Positions 31,649 through 42,947 of a DNA stretch of 64,000 bases are shown here, in pieces; position 1 is the first letter of the stretch; the number at the start of each line of letters is the position of its first letter. The notes below the pieces were generated by a model. It did no database searches. It saw only the letters and a program-made list of their open reading frames with translations, and was not told the origin of the DNA. The DNA is from Evernia prunastri. Lineage: Eukaryota; Ascomycota; Lecanoromycetes; Lecanorales; Parmeliaceae. The stretch spans positions 124,001-188,000 of the forward strand of contig NKYR01000042.1 of the NCBI GenBank assembly GCA_003184365.1. The letters run 5' to 3'. Made by a program: the position numbers and the translations under genes.

Positions 31649-33383
31649 TTACACTTTGACATGCTTCCCGGGCTTCGGACGTGCCGACCGGCGTCTACGC
31701 CTGCGGGTATATTCTTCAACATCCCCATGTGTAACACTCCATCCCCATTCCCCGGCCTCGATCCAATGTCCGCCTTCATCGGTAAAGTAAGGCGCCACTT
31801 GATCTGTGATTGCATAAATCCAATCCGGATCGTCCTCGTCAAGATCGGCAAGGTCTTGCAGTAGCTTATCGACCTCGATTTCACATGTAGGTCGCTCTTC
31901 TTCCGGCAAGGTGACGCAGATCTTCGGTAGGTTGTTGTGGTAGAACATACCCCTCGTGTCCCACCTGTGGGTGTTCTGTGTCGTCCAGCCGAAATATTCA
32001 GGGTCGCCGATCCATAAATTGTCTCGGGCGACTTCGTTGTAATAGACACGGGCCCCTTGCGGTCGTATCGTCAGCCAAGCTCGCGTATTTGCGGTTCTGG
32101 GGCACTATTTTGCTCCTCTGGTGATCCTGGAGCTCAGGAAACATACCTGTGGAGTAGATGGAAAGAGAGTCGAGGTTCTGAACAGCGTTGCTCAATGGAA
32201 GGGTTTTGCAGTCGTTGAAGCTGCGGTAATTTTCCATAGGTCGAACTGCGATAAGTCTCAGCACAAAGTACTCCACGCAAGCATTTCAGATGTGATTGGT
32301 GCTTACCAATAACCTGTTTGTAATGTTTCTGGCCCGTGAGAAATAGAACGACTCTGCCCATGTACACACTAAGCACTCTGTCTCTCAGCTGATCGATGTT
32401 CATGCCCGCCCATATCCCTAGATCTAAGCTCTCTATCTCTGTTACATGGTTAGGGTCGGCGGGTTGAATAGTTGGTCGCGTGTTGGATAGCTCTTGACCA
32501 GCTAGGTCGGCCCACATCTTCGGCTCTCCATTCCTCTGGGTCAGCACCGCCGGACAAAGGATTACTACAAAGCCAAACCGCTCTGGACGCAAGGCGAGTC
32601 TGGTCTTGGTATCATAGTCGCAGATAACGTCTGCTGTGCCGATTATATATAATTGTTGAGTGTCACTATCCCACCATTTGTTGTCGCTGGTCTTGGTGAA
32701 TGTGCGGGGATCGCAACTGAAAAGCAAATTGTATGTGACTGGGGAGAAATTGTCCCCGAGATCTTCGTTCCCATCTTCATCTTGTAATTCAAATTCTCTC
32801 GCATCTATTGTGGTCTCAAAAGCTTCCTGTGAGAAATGCTTTGCGAGCCTGTAAACGTCTAACTCGAAAGATGCACCATCAGCTTCTTTCTCAACACTGG
32901 TTGCCAACCTTAAACGTGGCAGAGCTCTGGGTACCCCAAAAGGAAAAGCCATGATGATTACATGAGAGCTGGGATAGAGGATGACAGACTGATTAATTCC
33001 TGTACAGCAGGATCCCAGTAAGGGCCTTCGGTATCTGAGTCTGAATCTGACTCCAACCCATCGGGAGGTTGATGTGAGGCCAGCGCCGTGGGTAAAGGGT
33101 GGATAGATGCTTGATAGGCAGCGGCTTCCTCCTCGTCAATCCAGGAGTCCATGACTCCCGGGAAAACAGAATTTATCAACCCAAACCAGTCCGCTCTCCG
33201 TGCCTCCGGGCTCACGAGAGAATAGTAGGCTATCTCATGAGATAGGACGGCGTCCTCCAACGCAGTGCGAATGTCATCCGAATAAGGGGTGCAGCTATGA
33301 CTTAGAACATAGCCGTGACCGAATTTGAGGTATTTTGCCGCAAGCATGAGGAGGTACAGCCTCCTGAAGATCCTTGAACCCAT
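31649..33383 (-). CDS. Unrecognised protein, four exons, about 505 residues
   Basis: I do not recognise the family. Exons 33383-32962, 32896-32307, 32245-32147 and 32055-31649 give 505 residues, with every phase agreeing and donors GTAATC, GTAAGC and GTATGT. Visible features: a basic N-terminus (MGSRIFRRLYLLMLAAKYLKF), DWFGLINSVFPGVMDSWIDEEEAA, a Ser/Asp-rich linker (GLESDSDSDTEGP), then a segment that looks globular (LLFSCDPRTFTKTSDNKWWD, QQLYIIGTADVICDYDTKTR, MGRVVLFLTGQKHYKQVI) and a C-terminus of six arginines followed by SARPKPGK. If the first intron is not spliced, the first exon ends at a TAA seven bases before an in-frame ATG at 32952, giving two separate proteins. The phase match favours one gene. 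The upstream frame stays open to about 33437 without an ATG. Confidence 0.55.
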
Positions 33384-34496
33384 GAATACCAGAAGCGAAC
33401 TGTCGCTGGGGGACAGGAGGCGCAATATGGAAAACAAGGAGGGTTCTAGCAGAGAGGGAACTGATTATCACGTGCGATGAGTATCAAATGCATCCCGGCA
33501 CCTTGGATATTTCCTTTACTACTAGTAATCTAGATTCCCGAACACTGCTGAACGGCAGACCTCCGCGTGGTGCGGGATTGCAGGGGGATTGCGACGCTAC
33601 CTGCGTCAACAATTGGGGTTTTCGGTGCACGGTACCGCACCACATCTGATACTTTAGTGACAGGGCAACTACAAGAGATGTCGCTGGGGTGGATGAAACA
33701 TGCTAAAGTAGTAGGACGGATAGGACAAAGTTTCGATTCGACTCGTTGGCGCACTTCAGGAATGACTCAGCGGAAGTTTGAGAGGAACGAATACGGTATA
33801 GAGCTAGATATTGTATCGTCTACGCGACATTCTGAAAATGTCCGTTCCCAGTACTCCTGTTGAATGGAGACGTTTGAGATAGTCCCCAGTGTGTAATGTG
33901 TTGTTGAGAAATGTTCTGATGCCAGCGATGGATTTTAGCTTGCAAGCTTGGTCCACTCGTCCTTGGAGAAGAGCCGGGCTAAATACTTTAAGATTCGGCG
34001 GGTAAACACCGGCCAAAAACATCGGTCCGAAAAGTCCACCTTGCTTTCCCTCGCACGGTCTCAAATTAATCGACCAACCAAAACCCTCTCAACTTTGCGA
34101 AGACCAACTCCTCCAATCGAGTTGAGGTCAATATAGCAAAGACCCAACGGAAGAGTCAAATTAATGGACATATAAGGCAAACCGGCTCAAAGATGATTAG
34201 CATGGTCAAAATGATGGTGAGACATCCCTCGATTGACGATGGCAGCAAGCACTGTTGCTCCGATGGTGGTTCAATGTGCATAGAATAATACACCTCCTCA
34301 TGAATTTAATTTCGCTCTTCTTAGCACCAATGTCTGCAGTGCATCTCACCTCTTTTGGACCTCAGTGTTCGTCTCCTCTGACATCGTTATTTCTTCCAAT
34401 CTACCCATTTTCGTCACCGTAGTAGACTATCATTTTAGTGGATTCGATGCTTCCTCACAGTCTACAACCGCCAGCTTCTTCTACCTTATCAAATCC
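33384..34496. other. Intergenic between divergent genes
   Basis: About 1.1 kb of promoter sequence for the unrecognised minus-strand gene and the plus-strand cell-surface protein. No gene or clear repeat. Confidence 0.45.
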
Positions 34497-37400
34497 ATGA
34501 GAATGCGCTGGGGTCTTTGTATAAGTCTAGAAGCTGCAACCCTCTTTTCGAGTGCTCAGTCCTGCACGATCAAGCCAATCTCTGCGCATGTCGTCCACCA
34601 TGATCCGTTCACGGTGGTGTTGGCTAGATATAAAACAGGTATTTTGGGTGATATTTCATCTGTTCAACGTCAATGTGGTCAACAGCGCTCCGGCCACCAC
34701 CGCAAACGTCGTCATCGAAATACCAGATGGACAGATTCAGAACCCCATCCCAAGCCAACCAGTTCCCTCACTTTTCAAAGCAACAAATATCGCAGGCCAC
34801 GAAATCATCTATGTAGGGTCTGTGGGGCTTAACGTTCTTGGGTCGTCAACGACCGAGCTCTTAGGCACAGCGAAACTAGTAACAGCAACCAATGCAGCCG
34901 GCTCGACCATAACAGGTGTAGCCGAAGTGGCAACAGGAACACAGAGCGCGATCCTTACCATAGTACCAGAGTCTGTCATTTCAAGCCTGTCGTCAACGCC
35001 ACCTTTCATTGCTTTTACAACCGTAGATGCCAGTGGGCAACCCATCATTAATCTTGGACAAACCTTTCTCAGGTCGAATGGGAGCACTTCCACAGCTATT
35101 TTAGAAAATGGAATCTCTTATTCTTACGTCACCAAGCTCGGATCTCGAGCCTCTGCGATCGTTGAGACTGTTGGCGTGTTCACTGGATCTAATGGTAGCG
35201 TGATCACTAGCGTACTTTCTTTTGCGGGCAACATTGTTTCGCTTGCGCTCTCTACGATCACCGCAAATCTACACTCTCAGAGTATTCCAACTACGACTGG
35301 CTTCCAAGCCTCAATAGGAGTTCCCTCTAGCAGAGGTTCAGAGTTCGCGAATGGAGCAGCCAGGAGGACATCCTTTTCATCCTACACTACTACGCCTCGG
35401 AATTGTTGTACAAGCTCAAATGCAGCTAGGGTGCAGAGCAGCTCGCCGAGCATTCTCGACAATGCGTCTGCTTCAATCTCTCAACAGAACCTGTCACAAG
35501 CCTTGTTCTTAACAAACTCGTCTGAAGAAAATGTACCCTCAAAGCCATTGTTTGCGTTGGCTGGGACTCCAACGTCTCTCAATAAGGTTGTTTCGACGGC
35601 GAGATATCCAACTGCATCCGCGTTCATTACTTCGGAAGTCACGGCCCTTAATGGCTCCTCCTCATACCAAGCCTTCATTGAGCCGACGTCTACGGTTAAC
35701 CTCATTAGCTCTCTCAGCCCAAATGTTAGTATGGGCTCAGCCCCGAATGGAAATTCTACATCATCGATGGCTAGTAGAATAACTTCCGTAAGGGGATCAC
35801 TATCAATTTCAGCCACCGGTGGAACGGCTGTACAAGTAGCAGCAGACGGAGCGCCAAATACTACAGCGCCAGTGACTGCCACGCCATTCCCGAAGTTCTC
35901 GGCCCTAGCGGGCGGCAACGGCACAGTTTCACCCTCAAGCGGAGGTATGGGAGGACTGTTATTGGCTGTGCAATCTGATAGCGGGGTTATGAGTGAAATC
36001 ACAGCGCTGCTGGGGGAGCAATTGTCCACACTCTCAACTATACCCTTGGGGATGTCAATCCAGACTGTCACAAGTACAACTTGTTCCACTGCCTTTGCAA
36101 TGGCAACAACCACAGCCTCTGGCAGTACTATTACTCAGATTGTCCCAGAATTGTGCCACAATGGAGCTGCATTTTTCCTTTTTGGTTGGACTAAGCTACC
36201 GCAAATATGTTCATTGAGGCTTGCTCTGTTCGGATTTCTTCTTCAATTTGTTCGCGATCCCCTGACAGGCCGCTGTCCCGTTGGTGTTGATATCATAAGC
36301 GTTCCTGATGCGCTTTCAGGCTCGCCCGAAGACTCGCCTGGAAATCCTAAAGATGATCCACAGGATGAAGATAAGCCGTCCAACACTCAAGACTCATCTG
36401 ACCGTGCTTCTTCTACAATTTCTCGATACTCGATGACCTCGTCTCGAAGCAGCGTATCTCCAGCATCATCAACCAGAACTTTTTCGACTACCAGTGCAAC
36501 TTCAAGTGTCTGCTCCGGTGTAACAACAGTATCTGGAACATCAACAGCCTGCTGTGACAACTCTACCGTCATCGGCACAAACACACTCTGCAACTACCAG
36601 ATAGACTCATGGGTGGAAAGTTTGGGTCCTGTTGGTAAGTACTTGGTACTGCAGTTACTGCTGTGAGACTGAATCACTAGATTTGGTATTCCTAATGATG
36701 TCTAAGGAAGAAGGATTCTATGTACAGGAAAGGCCTTCATATATCAATGTACTAGGCCGAAAGAGTGTTAGTGGAAGCGAGTGTTGAGTCGTTCCAACAG
36801 GTCCCTTCGTAACGACTTCGATGTCTATTCCTGCTTCTGCAACTCCGGTATCAATGCTTGGGACGGAGATCAAAGTCAATAATGCGACACTCGGGGCATT
36901 ATTTTCGTCTCTCGCCTCTGAGATGCTTGCTTACGTAGCCAACTTGACCGTAACGACGTCTGCACTATCACGGAATCGGTCCTCTTCTCCACCCACACCG
37001 TCTGCAACAGCGGCAGCATTAGCTGCTGGTAGCCGTCTGGTAGGTATAATCCAAGGAGGTATAAGTGCTGGCAAGGCAGGGCAGACGCTACTGACAGTCT
37101 CTGCTACTCCAACATCAGCACTGTTGGCAGATAGCACGGCCTCGCCACCGACGTCAACCATGGCTTGCACCCAAGTCTTCTTTTTCGCCGACGACGGCCC
37201 AAATAACTTCATCTGCCAATGTAATGACGGCACATGGGATCACCGTAACAAACAAGACTTCTACTCTTCGTGCCCCAGCCAAGAAACAACCGTCAGCATG
37301 ACAGTAGCCTACAACCCAGAAACCACCATCCCAGCTGGCGTCTCATGCACCCTCGTGAATTACGCACCTAGCTCGGTACAGTATAATCCTTTCTGCGAGT

Positions 37401-37729
37401 GTTCCAATGACCTGTTCTTCGTGAATGTATGTCCTAGCTCGGTATCTGCCGCTACAACAACGCTCACTCTCAGCGAGCCGCCCGCCAGCGTGACCGCGGC
37501 TCTGACGAAGGGGGATTATATCACGCCGGCTCCAATAATACCGACTCCGCCTCCCTCACCCACAACAAGTGCATGCGTGCCGCAGTGTACGAAGCATGTC
37601 CAGGTGGGCGGATCACACGATCTACTGTTCCTGATTACGTGCAACTGTAACCCGGCTTGCGGCGGGAATGCGCATCCTAGGCCGGATGCGAACAACATGT
37701 GCCCGAATCAAGTAGATGTTTCGAGTTAG
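34497..37729 (+). CDS. Large Ser/Thr-rich secreted or cell-wall protein
   Basis: The model is exons 34497-34618, 34686-36634 and 36801-37729, 999 residues with agreeing phases. The second intron is clear (GTAAGT...AACAG, joining SLGPVG to PFVTTSM); the first exon, with a possible signal peptide (MRMRWGLCISLEAATLFSSA), is a guess because its donor (GTTGGC) is weak. The alternative is an ATG at 34588 with no intron. The body is repeats of Ser, Thr, Ala and Asn typical of heavily O-mannosylated fungal wall proteins. Near its middle are TSTTCSTAFAMATTTASGS and GRCPVGVDI; an acidic Pro/Asp linker follows, then Cys pairs. The C-terminal third has spaced cysteines (ICQCNDGTWDH, CECSNDLFFVNVCPS, CNCNPACGGN), suggesting a disulfide-stabilised domain. 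No GPI signal is visible at the end. Likely role: wall or adhesion; unproven. Confidence 0.7.
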
Positions 37730-37929
37730 GGGACGTTCTTCAGGGATAGTAAATGCATTTCGACATGACTAGTGGCTTCAAAGCACTCGAAGGCGCAGCG
37801 ATCAAGGCGGCCTCAGGTGTGTGCGTGGGAAGTGTTAAGGCCGCCAACAGTAGAGGTCGTAACTACCCGCTCATGAAATCATGGATATATTGGTTACAGG
37901 CGACAGCTGCCCCAAAAGAGCTACTCAAT

Positions 37930-38301
37930 TTATTCCTTCGCGGCCCTACCCGGCAGCGCCTCTCCCTCCTTCAAAGCCCAGCTCGCCACATACACCAACC
38001 TCCTCACTCCGCCCTCCTTCCCACCTCCCAAACCTCTCATAGCCACCGAGCCGGGCAGCCCGGCATAAGAGTGCAACAGCACGACGACTTCCGCGCCGTC
38101 TTTGACCAAGCTGGTGGCTACGTTGCTCGAACGGCGGCGACTTCTTTCGTCAAAGTTCTTCAGAGCCGGAGACGCGCCGACGGAGGAGAGCCGGATGACG
38201 GCTACGGTGAAGTTGGCGATCTGCAGGGCGGATGCGAGGGGCTGGTAGTGGGCTGGGGTTTGACAGACGGCGGGGACGACAACGATGGTGGGGAGAGGCA
38301 T
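37930..38301 (-). pseudogene. Truncated alpha/beta-hydrolase (salicylate esterase-like)
   Basis: 123 residues beginning MPLPTIVVVPAVCQTPAHYQ, then LVKDGAEVVVLLHSYAGLPGS (two pieces) and VRRLVYVASWAL. This is the N-terminal half of the AB-hydrolase_6 family seen in plant MES-type and fungal esterases, with the nucleophile elbow HSYAG (Ser present; family usually HSYGG). It stops after GRAAKE, where the family continues for over 100 residues with the catalytic Asp and His. No continuation is found downstream on the minus strand, so it is probably a 3'-truncated relic. It lies tail to tail with the cell-wall protein. Confidence 0.65.
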
Positions 38302-39506
38302 TGTGTTTGATTTGATAGGGATGGCTTTTACAATCTTCTGTTCATGATGGCTGCTGGTTTTTTCTACTCATCTTGAATGAGTGCGGGATGCTGGTTTCTG
38401 GTTGTGTAATGAGTTATGATTTGAAATCAAGAGATCGCGCCAATGCGCGTGCTGCGAGGGGCTCTGCGGGGTCGGGACAGACCTTGCAGCGGGTATTGGG
38501 GCGCTGAACCCCTGAAAGTGAGACCCCCCCAACCCCCCTCCCCAAGACGACAATTTCCTGGCCCAGCGAGGGGGTGCGATGCTTCATCGACGGGAGGAAA
38601 GGACGTTCAACAACCTTGAACGGTAATTTGAGGAGCCATAGTGAAGAGAGCACGGATATCCCAAGTATGAAATGCCCAGCTTAGGAAAGTTCTATGCTCT
38701 TGCAAGACAAGTGGAACGCGATCCGTGTATCTGGTAACCGTGTTAGTATTGTATTCGGACAGAGTATCTAGGCTGAAGTCTAGGTGCATCCCTTCCCTTC
38801 GTTTTTTGAGGAAGAGGGAACCTGTGGTGGTGGGCCCTGGGGGAGAGCTTTCTCACCACTTTAACGCGGGGTACTTCTTTCTTATTATCACTTCAGGGCC
38901 TTATATCCGAATTACTGTCGGCATCTCCGTGCTCTACCACTTCAATCAGCCTTTGGATACCGAATTTGCTAGGATAGGATCCCCAACGGACTACCCTAGG
39001 GAGTAGAGGCACTAGACTTTTGCAAATCCACTGCCGTATCAGCTCTCGTGCACCGTCTCAGCGAGCCAAGAAGTCGACAATGCGCATCTTTGTGAATCCA
39101 GACTCTCGCAGCACTGTGTCACCTTTCTATTTGCTGCTGCCAGTCCCAAATTCCCCCGCATTGTTGGATTGCTCCATAGGAAAAAAGTCAGCCTATGACT
39201 CCTGCGTGCAACATAGTATGTATTCGCCCAACCGGGCTTAGCCTGACAAGCTAGTTGCTCTAGCTTGGTTTCCGCGCTTATTTATGGTCAAGTCGGTACT
39301 ACGTTGATGGTATTCCTTTCATCCTTCCTCCTTTCTATCATAGCACTCGGACGTCCGTTTCATGAAATCGTGTCTAATCCTAGATCGTCTTAGATCCTTG
39401 CATTGACTCCACGGGTCTTCACTACTACATAGTTGATCTTTGTTTAAGCTGAACAATCCTTCGTCCCATCTTCACTTCTGTGCTACCCCGCAATTCGTCA
39501 AGACAG
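38302..39506. other. Intergenic
   Basis: About 1.2 kb with no supported gene. C-rich runs lie at 38523-38545. The right end is the promoter of the P450 gene. Confidence 0.45.
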
Positions 39507-41374
39507 ATGATTTCTTTGGAGTATCCAGCTGCTGTCGCAGCCGGTATTCTATCTCATGTATGCTACTTCAACAGGGGCGAGCACCACCTCTACGGGGTTC
39601 GCTACGTGCAAGCATTCTCTGCTGCCTACGTTGCCGCTCTCGCCATCCTCTTTCAAAAAGGCCAAACACTAGGGAACACTTCTGCACAAGTCACACCAAT
39701 CGCCCTCCTCTATCTTGCTGGACTTTATACTAGTTTAGTCACATATCGCTTGTTTCTTCACCCTCTCAACAAATTTCCAGGGGCGATCGGGGCAAGACTG
39801 TCCAACTTATGGCTTTCAGCGCAGCTAAAAAACGGCGACGCTTTTCGAAAGGTTCAACGGCTGCATGAAAACTATGGCGACTTTGTCAGGGTCGGATCTT
39901 CAAGTCTTTCGACAACACATCCCACGGCAGTCAGTGCCATATATGGCCAAGGTTCCAAGTGCACTAAAGGGGAATACTATGACCTCACACAGCCCATGGT
40001 ATCTCTTCAAACACTACGTATCAAAGATTTGCACACCCAAAGGCGGCGTATCTGGAGTCCGGCCTTCAGCGATAAGGCTGTTCGCGGATATGAGGAGAGA
40101 ATGAAGACATACCGCCACAAGCTTATAGGTCAACTTGAGGCTTTCGATGGCCAGCCGATCAACGTGACCAAATGGTTCAATCTTTATACCTTCGATACAA
40201 TGGGAGACCTTACCTTTGGTTCCTCGTTCATGATGCTGGAGACAAGCGAAGAGCATTGGGCTGTCAAGCTGCTCCACGAAGGCCTAGCGCCATTACAGTG
40301 GGCGTTTCCAATGTGGATCTTCAGGATGATGGCGTCAATTCCGGGCCTCATGAGAGACTGGTATAGATTCATCGACTTCTGTGCTCAAAAGCTGGACGAG
40401 AGAATGAAGGTAAGCTAAGGAGTATGTTTCGACGAACTGGATTGAGTAACTTGGAATAGGCAAAAGCGGACATTCTTGACGTTATGGCGACGCTACTCAG
40501 CCCCTTGAAGGGCTCCAAACCAAATCGAGAAGAGCTGAACATGCTAAGGGGAGATGCCGAACTTATTGTTATTGCTGGAAGGTACACCGGATCGTGTTCA
40601 CGGACGAGTATGTCTTTGTGCAACTGGCTGACAATTTCCAAAAATTAGCGATACGACTTCTGCTACTCTTACGTGCATCATGCTCGAACTCGCTCGACAC
40701 CCGGAGCAAGCACACAAGCTGCGCGACGTACTCACTCCATACATACCGGATCCTTCTGCGGATATCTCGAATCAGGAGATCGCAAACCTAGATCACTTGA
40801 ACGCAATTATCTATGAAGCGCTACGCATGTACCCCCCGTGCCTACTATAATTGAACGCAAGACACCACCGGAGGGTATTAAGATTGGAGGACAATACATA
40901 CCTGGGAACATGACTGTTTGGTGTTCACAGTACGCGATGGGACGAAGTAAGTAGTAGAAGATGGGAAAGTCTTCTGTTGCTCTAGCACTCACGTTATTCG
41001 TAGAGGAGAATATCTACCCGCAAGCGAACACATTCATCCCAGAACGCTGGTATCTGTATCCGGATATGGTCAAGGAAAAGTCCGCTTGGGCGCCCTTTTC
41101 TACCGGTACGTCGCGATCCGCTAGACTAGCAGACCTTCGGCTCACTCTTTTCATAGGTCCTTACGGCTGCATTGGCCGACCCCTCGCCATGATGGATCTC
41201 CGTACGACTGTGGCGCGGTTGGTGATGAATTTCGACATTTCGTTTCCCCCGGGAGATGTTGACCGCGGTAGGACCTTCGAGGCCAAGACAATAGAGCACT
41301 TCACGCTAGCTCCGGCAGAATTGAAGATATGCCTTCAGAAACGCCTGCTGCAGAATGATTATGGGAATGAATAA
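39507..41374 (+). CDS. Cytochrome P450 monooxygenase with a one-base frameshift
   Basis: Five exons: 39507-40409, 40460-40581, 40649-40946, 41004-41105 and 41157-41374. The N-terminus has several hydrophobic helices (AAVAAGILSHVCYF, AYVAALAILF, IALLYLAGLYTSLV), so it is an ER-membrane enzyme. The proline hinge is FLHPLNKFPGA. Helix I has AGSDTTSAT, formed across the second intron. Helix K has YEALRMYPP (the ExxR Glu and Arg). The heme loop is FSTGPYGCIGRPLA with the Cys ligand, formed across the last intron. After RMYPP the frame breaks at the C6 run 40832-40837. The next residues expected (VPTIIERKTPPEGIKIGG) are in another frame; one extra base restores the whole downstream model, 547 residues. 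It is either an assembly homopolymer error or a young pseudogene. Substrate unknown; no cluster of biosynthetic genes nearby. Confidence 0.85.
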
Positions 41375-42947
41375 TCATTGAAGGATGGGGGAGGTTTGTT
41401 GAGCGTATGGAGCTTTCGATTCCAACGTCCCAGAAGGCCTTGATGCGACTGCTGTGCGGTGGTCGGAGACTTGATGAGCACTGAGTTATTTGGTGGACCT
41501 CTGTTGTCATTTCTTCCCGGTACTAGCTATTTCCAACATTAAATGCTTGCGCACATTGCCAGCATTCCTCTTCCGTATCTCTCCTTTCTAACCAGATCCG
41601 ATCGTTTCTTCGTTATACGCTCCTAACGATGAAGGAGTAACAAGTCACGCGAGAATGTCTTCCGCAGACTCCCTAGACTCGGTTACCATGCGTGGCAGTC
41701 GTCCAAGAGGTGGAATGCGTACGTGCTTCCTTCTTTTTTCCCCCATTACGCCTGCCCAGTTCACCCCATTTTCTGACTCCCTTCTTCTAAGTACTCGTCT
41801 CCCTACACAGATCCGCTTCTATTCCTCGCCTCTTCGCGTATCAGAGCTCTTGAATAAAAGGCGTACCCACCCCTTCGTCCCAAGCATCGGTCTCGGGAAT
41901 CGTAATAGGGCGCGCCCCGGGCGGCACGGCCAAACCCCTCGGGCGCGACACGACTTCTCGAGTCTGGAACGTCACTCTCAACTGCTGCATCCCACACTTG
42001 CTACATCGACCTCCCCGTTCTCATGCAGACATCCTCGGCGCCACGCATACCGCTCTGCTCTCCCGCTTCTTCCCTTGATCTAAGTAAGCCTAATCCACTC
42101 TCCGCGGTTCACACCCCCCGCCCTCTTTGTTTTTTCTTTTTTTTTTCTTTTATATGGAGGACGTCGAAGACGTCGCGGACGTGTTCAAGCCTGCACTCGT
42201 CGGGCGGAGCACGAAGAGCGACTGGAACTTAGAGGTCGGCGTTACTACCTCAGTAGTGTCATTTCCATTCGTCAGACTAACTTTCTGAGACTCATGGTAG
42301 CCGTATCTTATTGCTGCCTGTATCTGCACAGTCAAATTATTGCATACATTCCTTGCTTATCTACTGCTTCAATGGCGCCGTGGACGCCGATATCTCCTCT
42401 CGGTCCTGTTTGCATCTGCAGGATGAGACGCTCTATGGTCATGATCGCAACCCTGAACCATTTTCTCTTTGTAATTTGTGCCGGACTCGGTCGACTCGAC
42501 GTTCTGGGCTTCTTTGTTCCCCATACCGAGCCTGTCATTGGGGCAGAGAAGGTGGACGCGGGACTGGAGGGGACGACAAAGACATCGTGTTATTTCCGCA
42601 TGCGGCGACGAGTAGAAGCGATGGCACTATCAATCTGAAGCCCTTTCATGTCAGGAAAATCTAGGCTTCTGGCTTTGCCAGAATAGACCGTATGCCCCTA
42701 CGGGATCTCTCATCAAGGGTCGATGTACGTTTTACTCGTCTATCCCTCCATAGCGCATCCTCATTTCCGGGATAGGCACTGAGTTCTCGTTTTTGGATGC
42801 GAAGACTCCTTTGCAATTCCGTTCAAAGAGCCGCAGTCTTGCGTGTGAATTTCGTACCGGACTTTCCGCCGCTGCGACCCTGCAATCATAGAAGCTGCGA
42901 TAGCACGGAGAAAGTATGAAGATGAGACATTGAGGGATGATGTGGCA
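41375..42947. other. Intergenic, may hold 5' exons of the dioxygenase gene
   Basis: Two ATG-led segments could be upstream exons: 41655-41718 (MSSADSLDSVTMRGSRPRGG, ending at a GTACGT donor) and 42155 onward (MEDVEDVADVFKPALVGRS). I could not join either to the dioxygenase gene with consistent phase. The frame of that gene stays open upstream of its first ATG back to about 42850, which supports a missing upstream exon. Confidence 0.35.
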
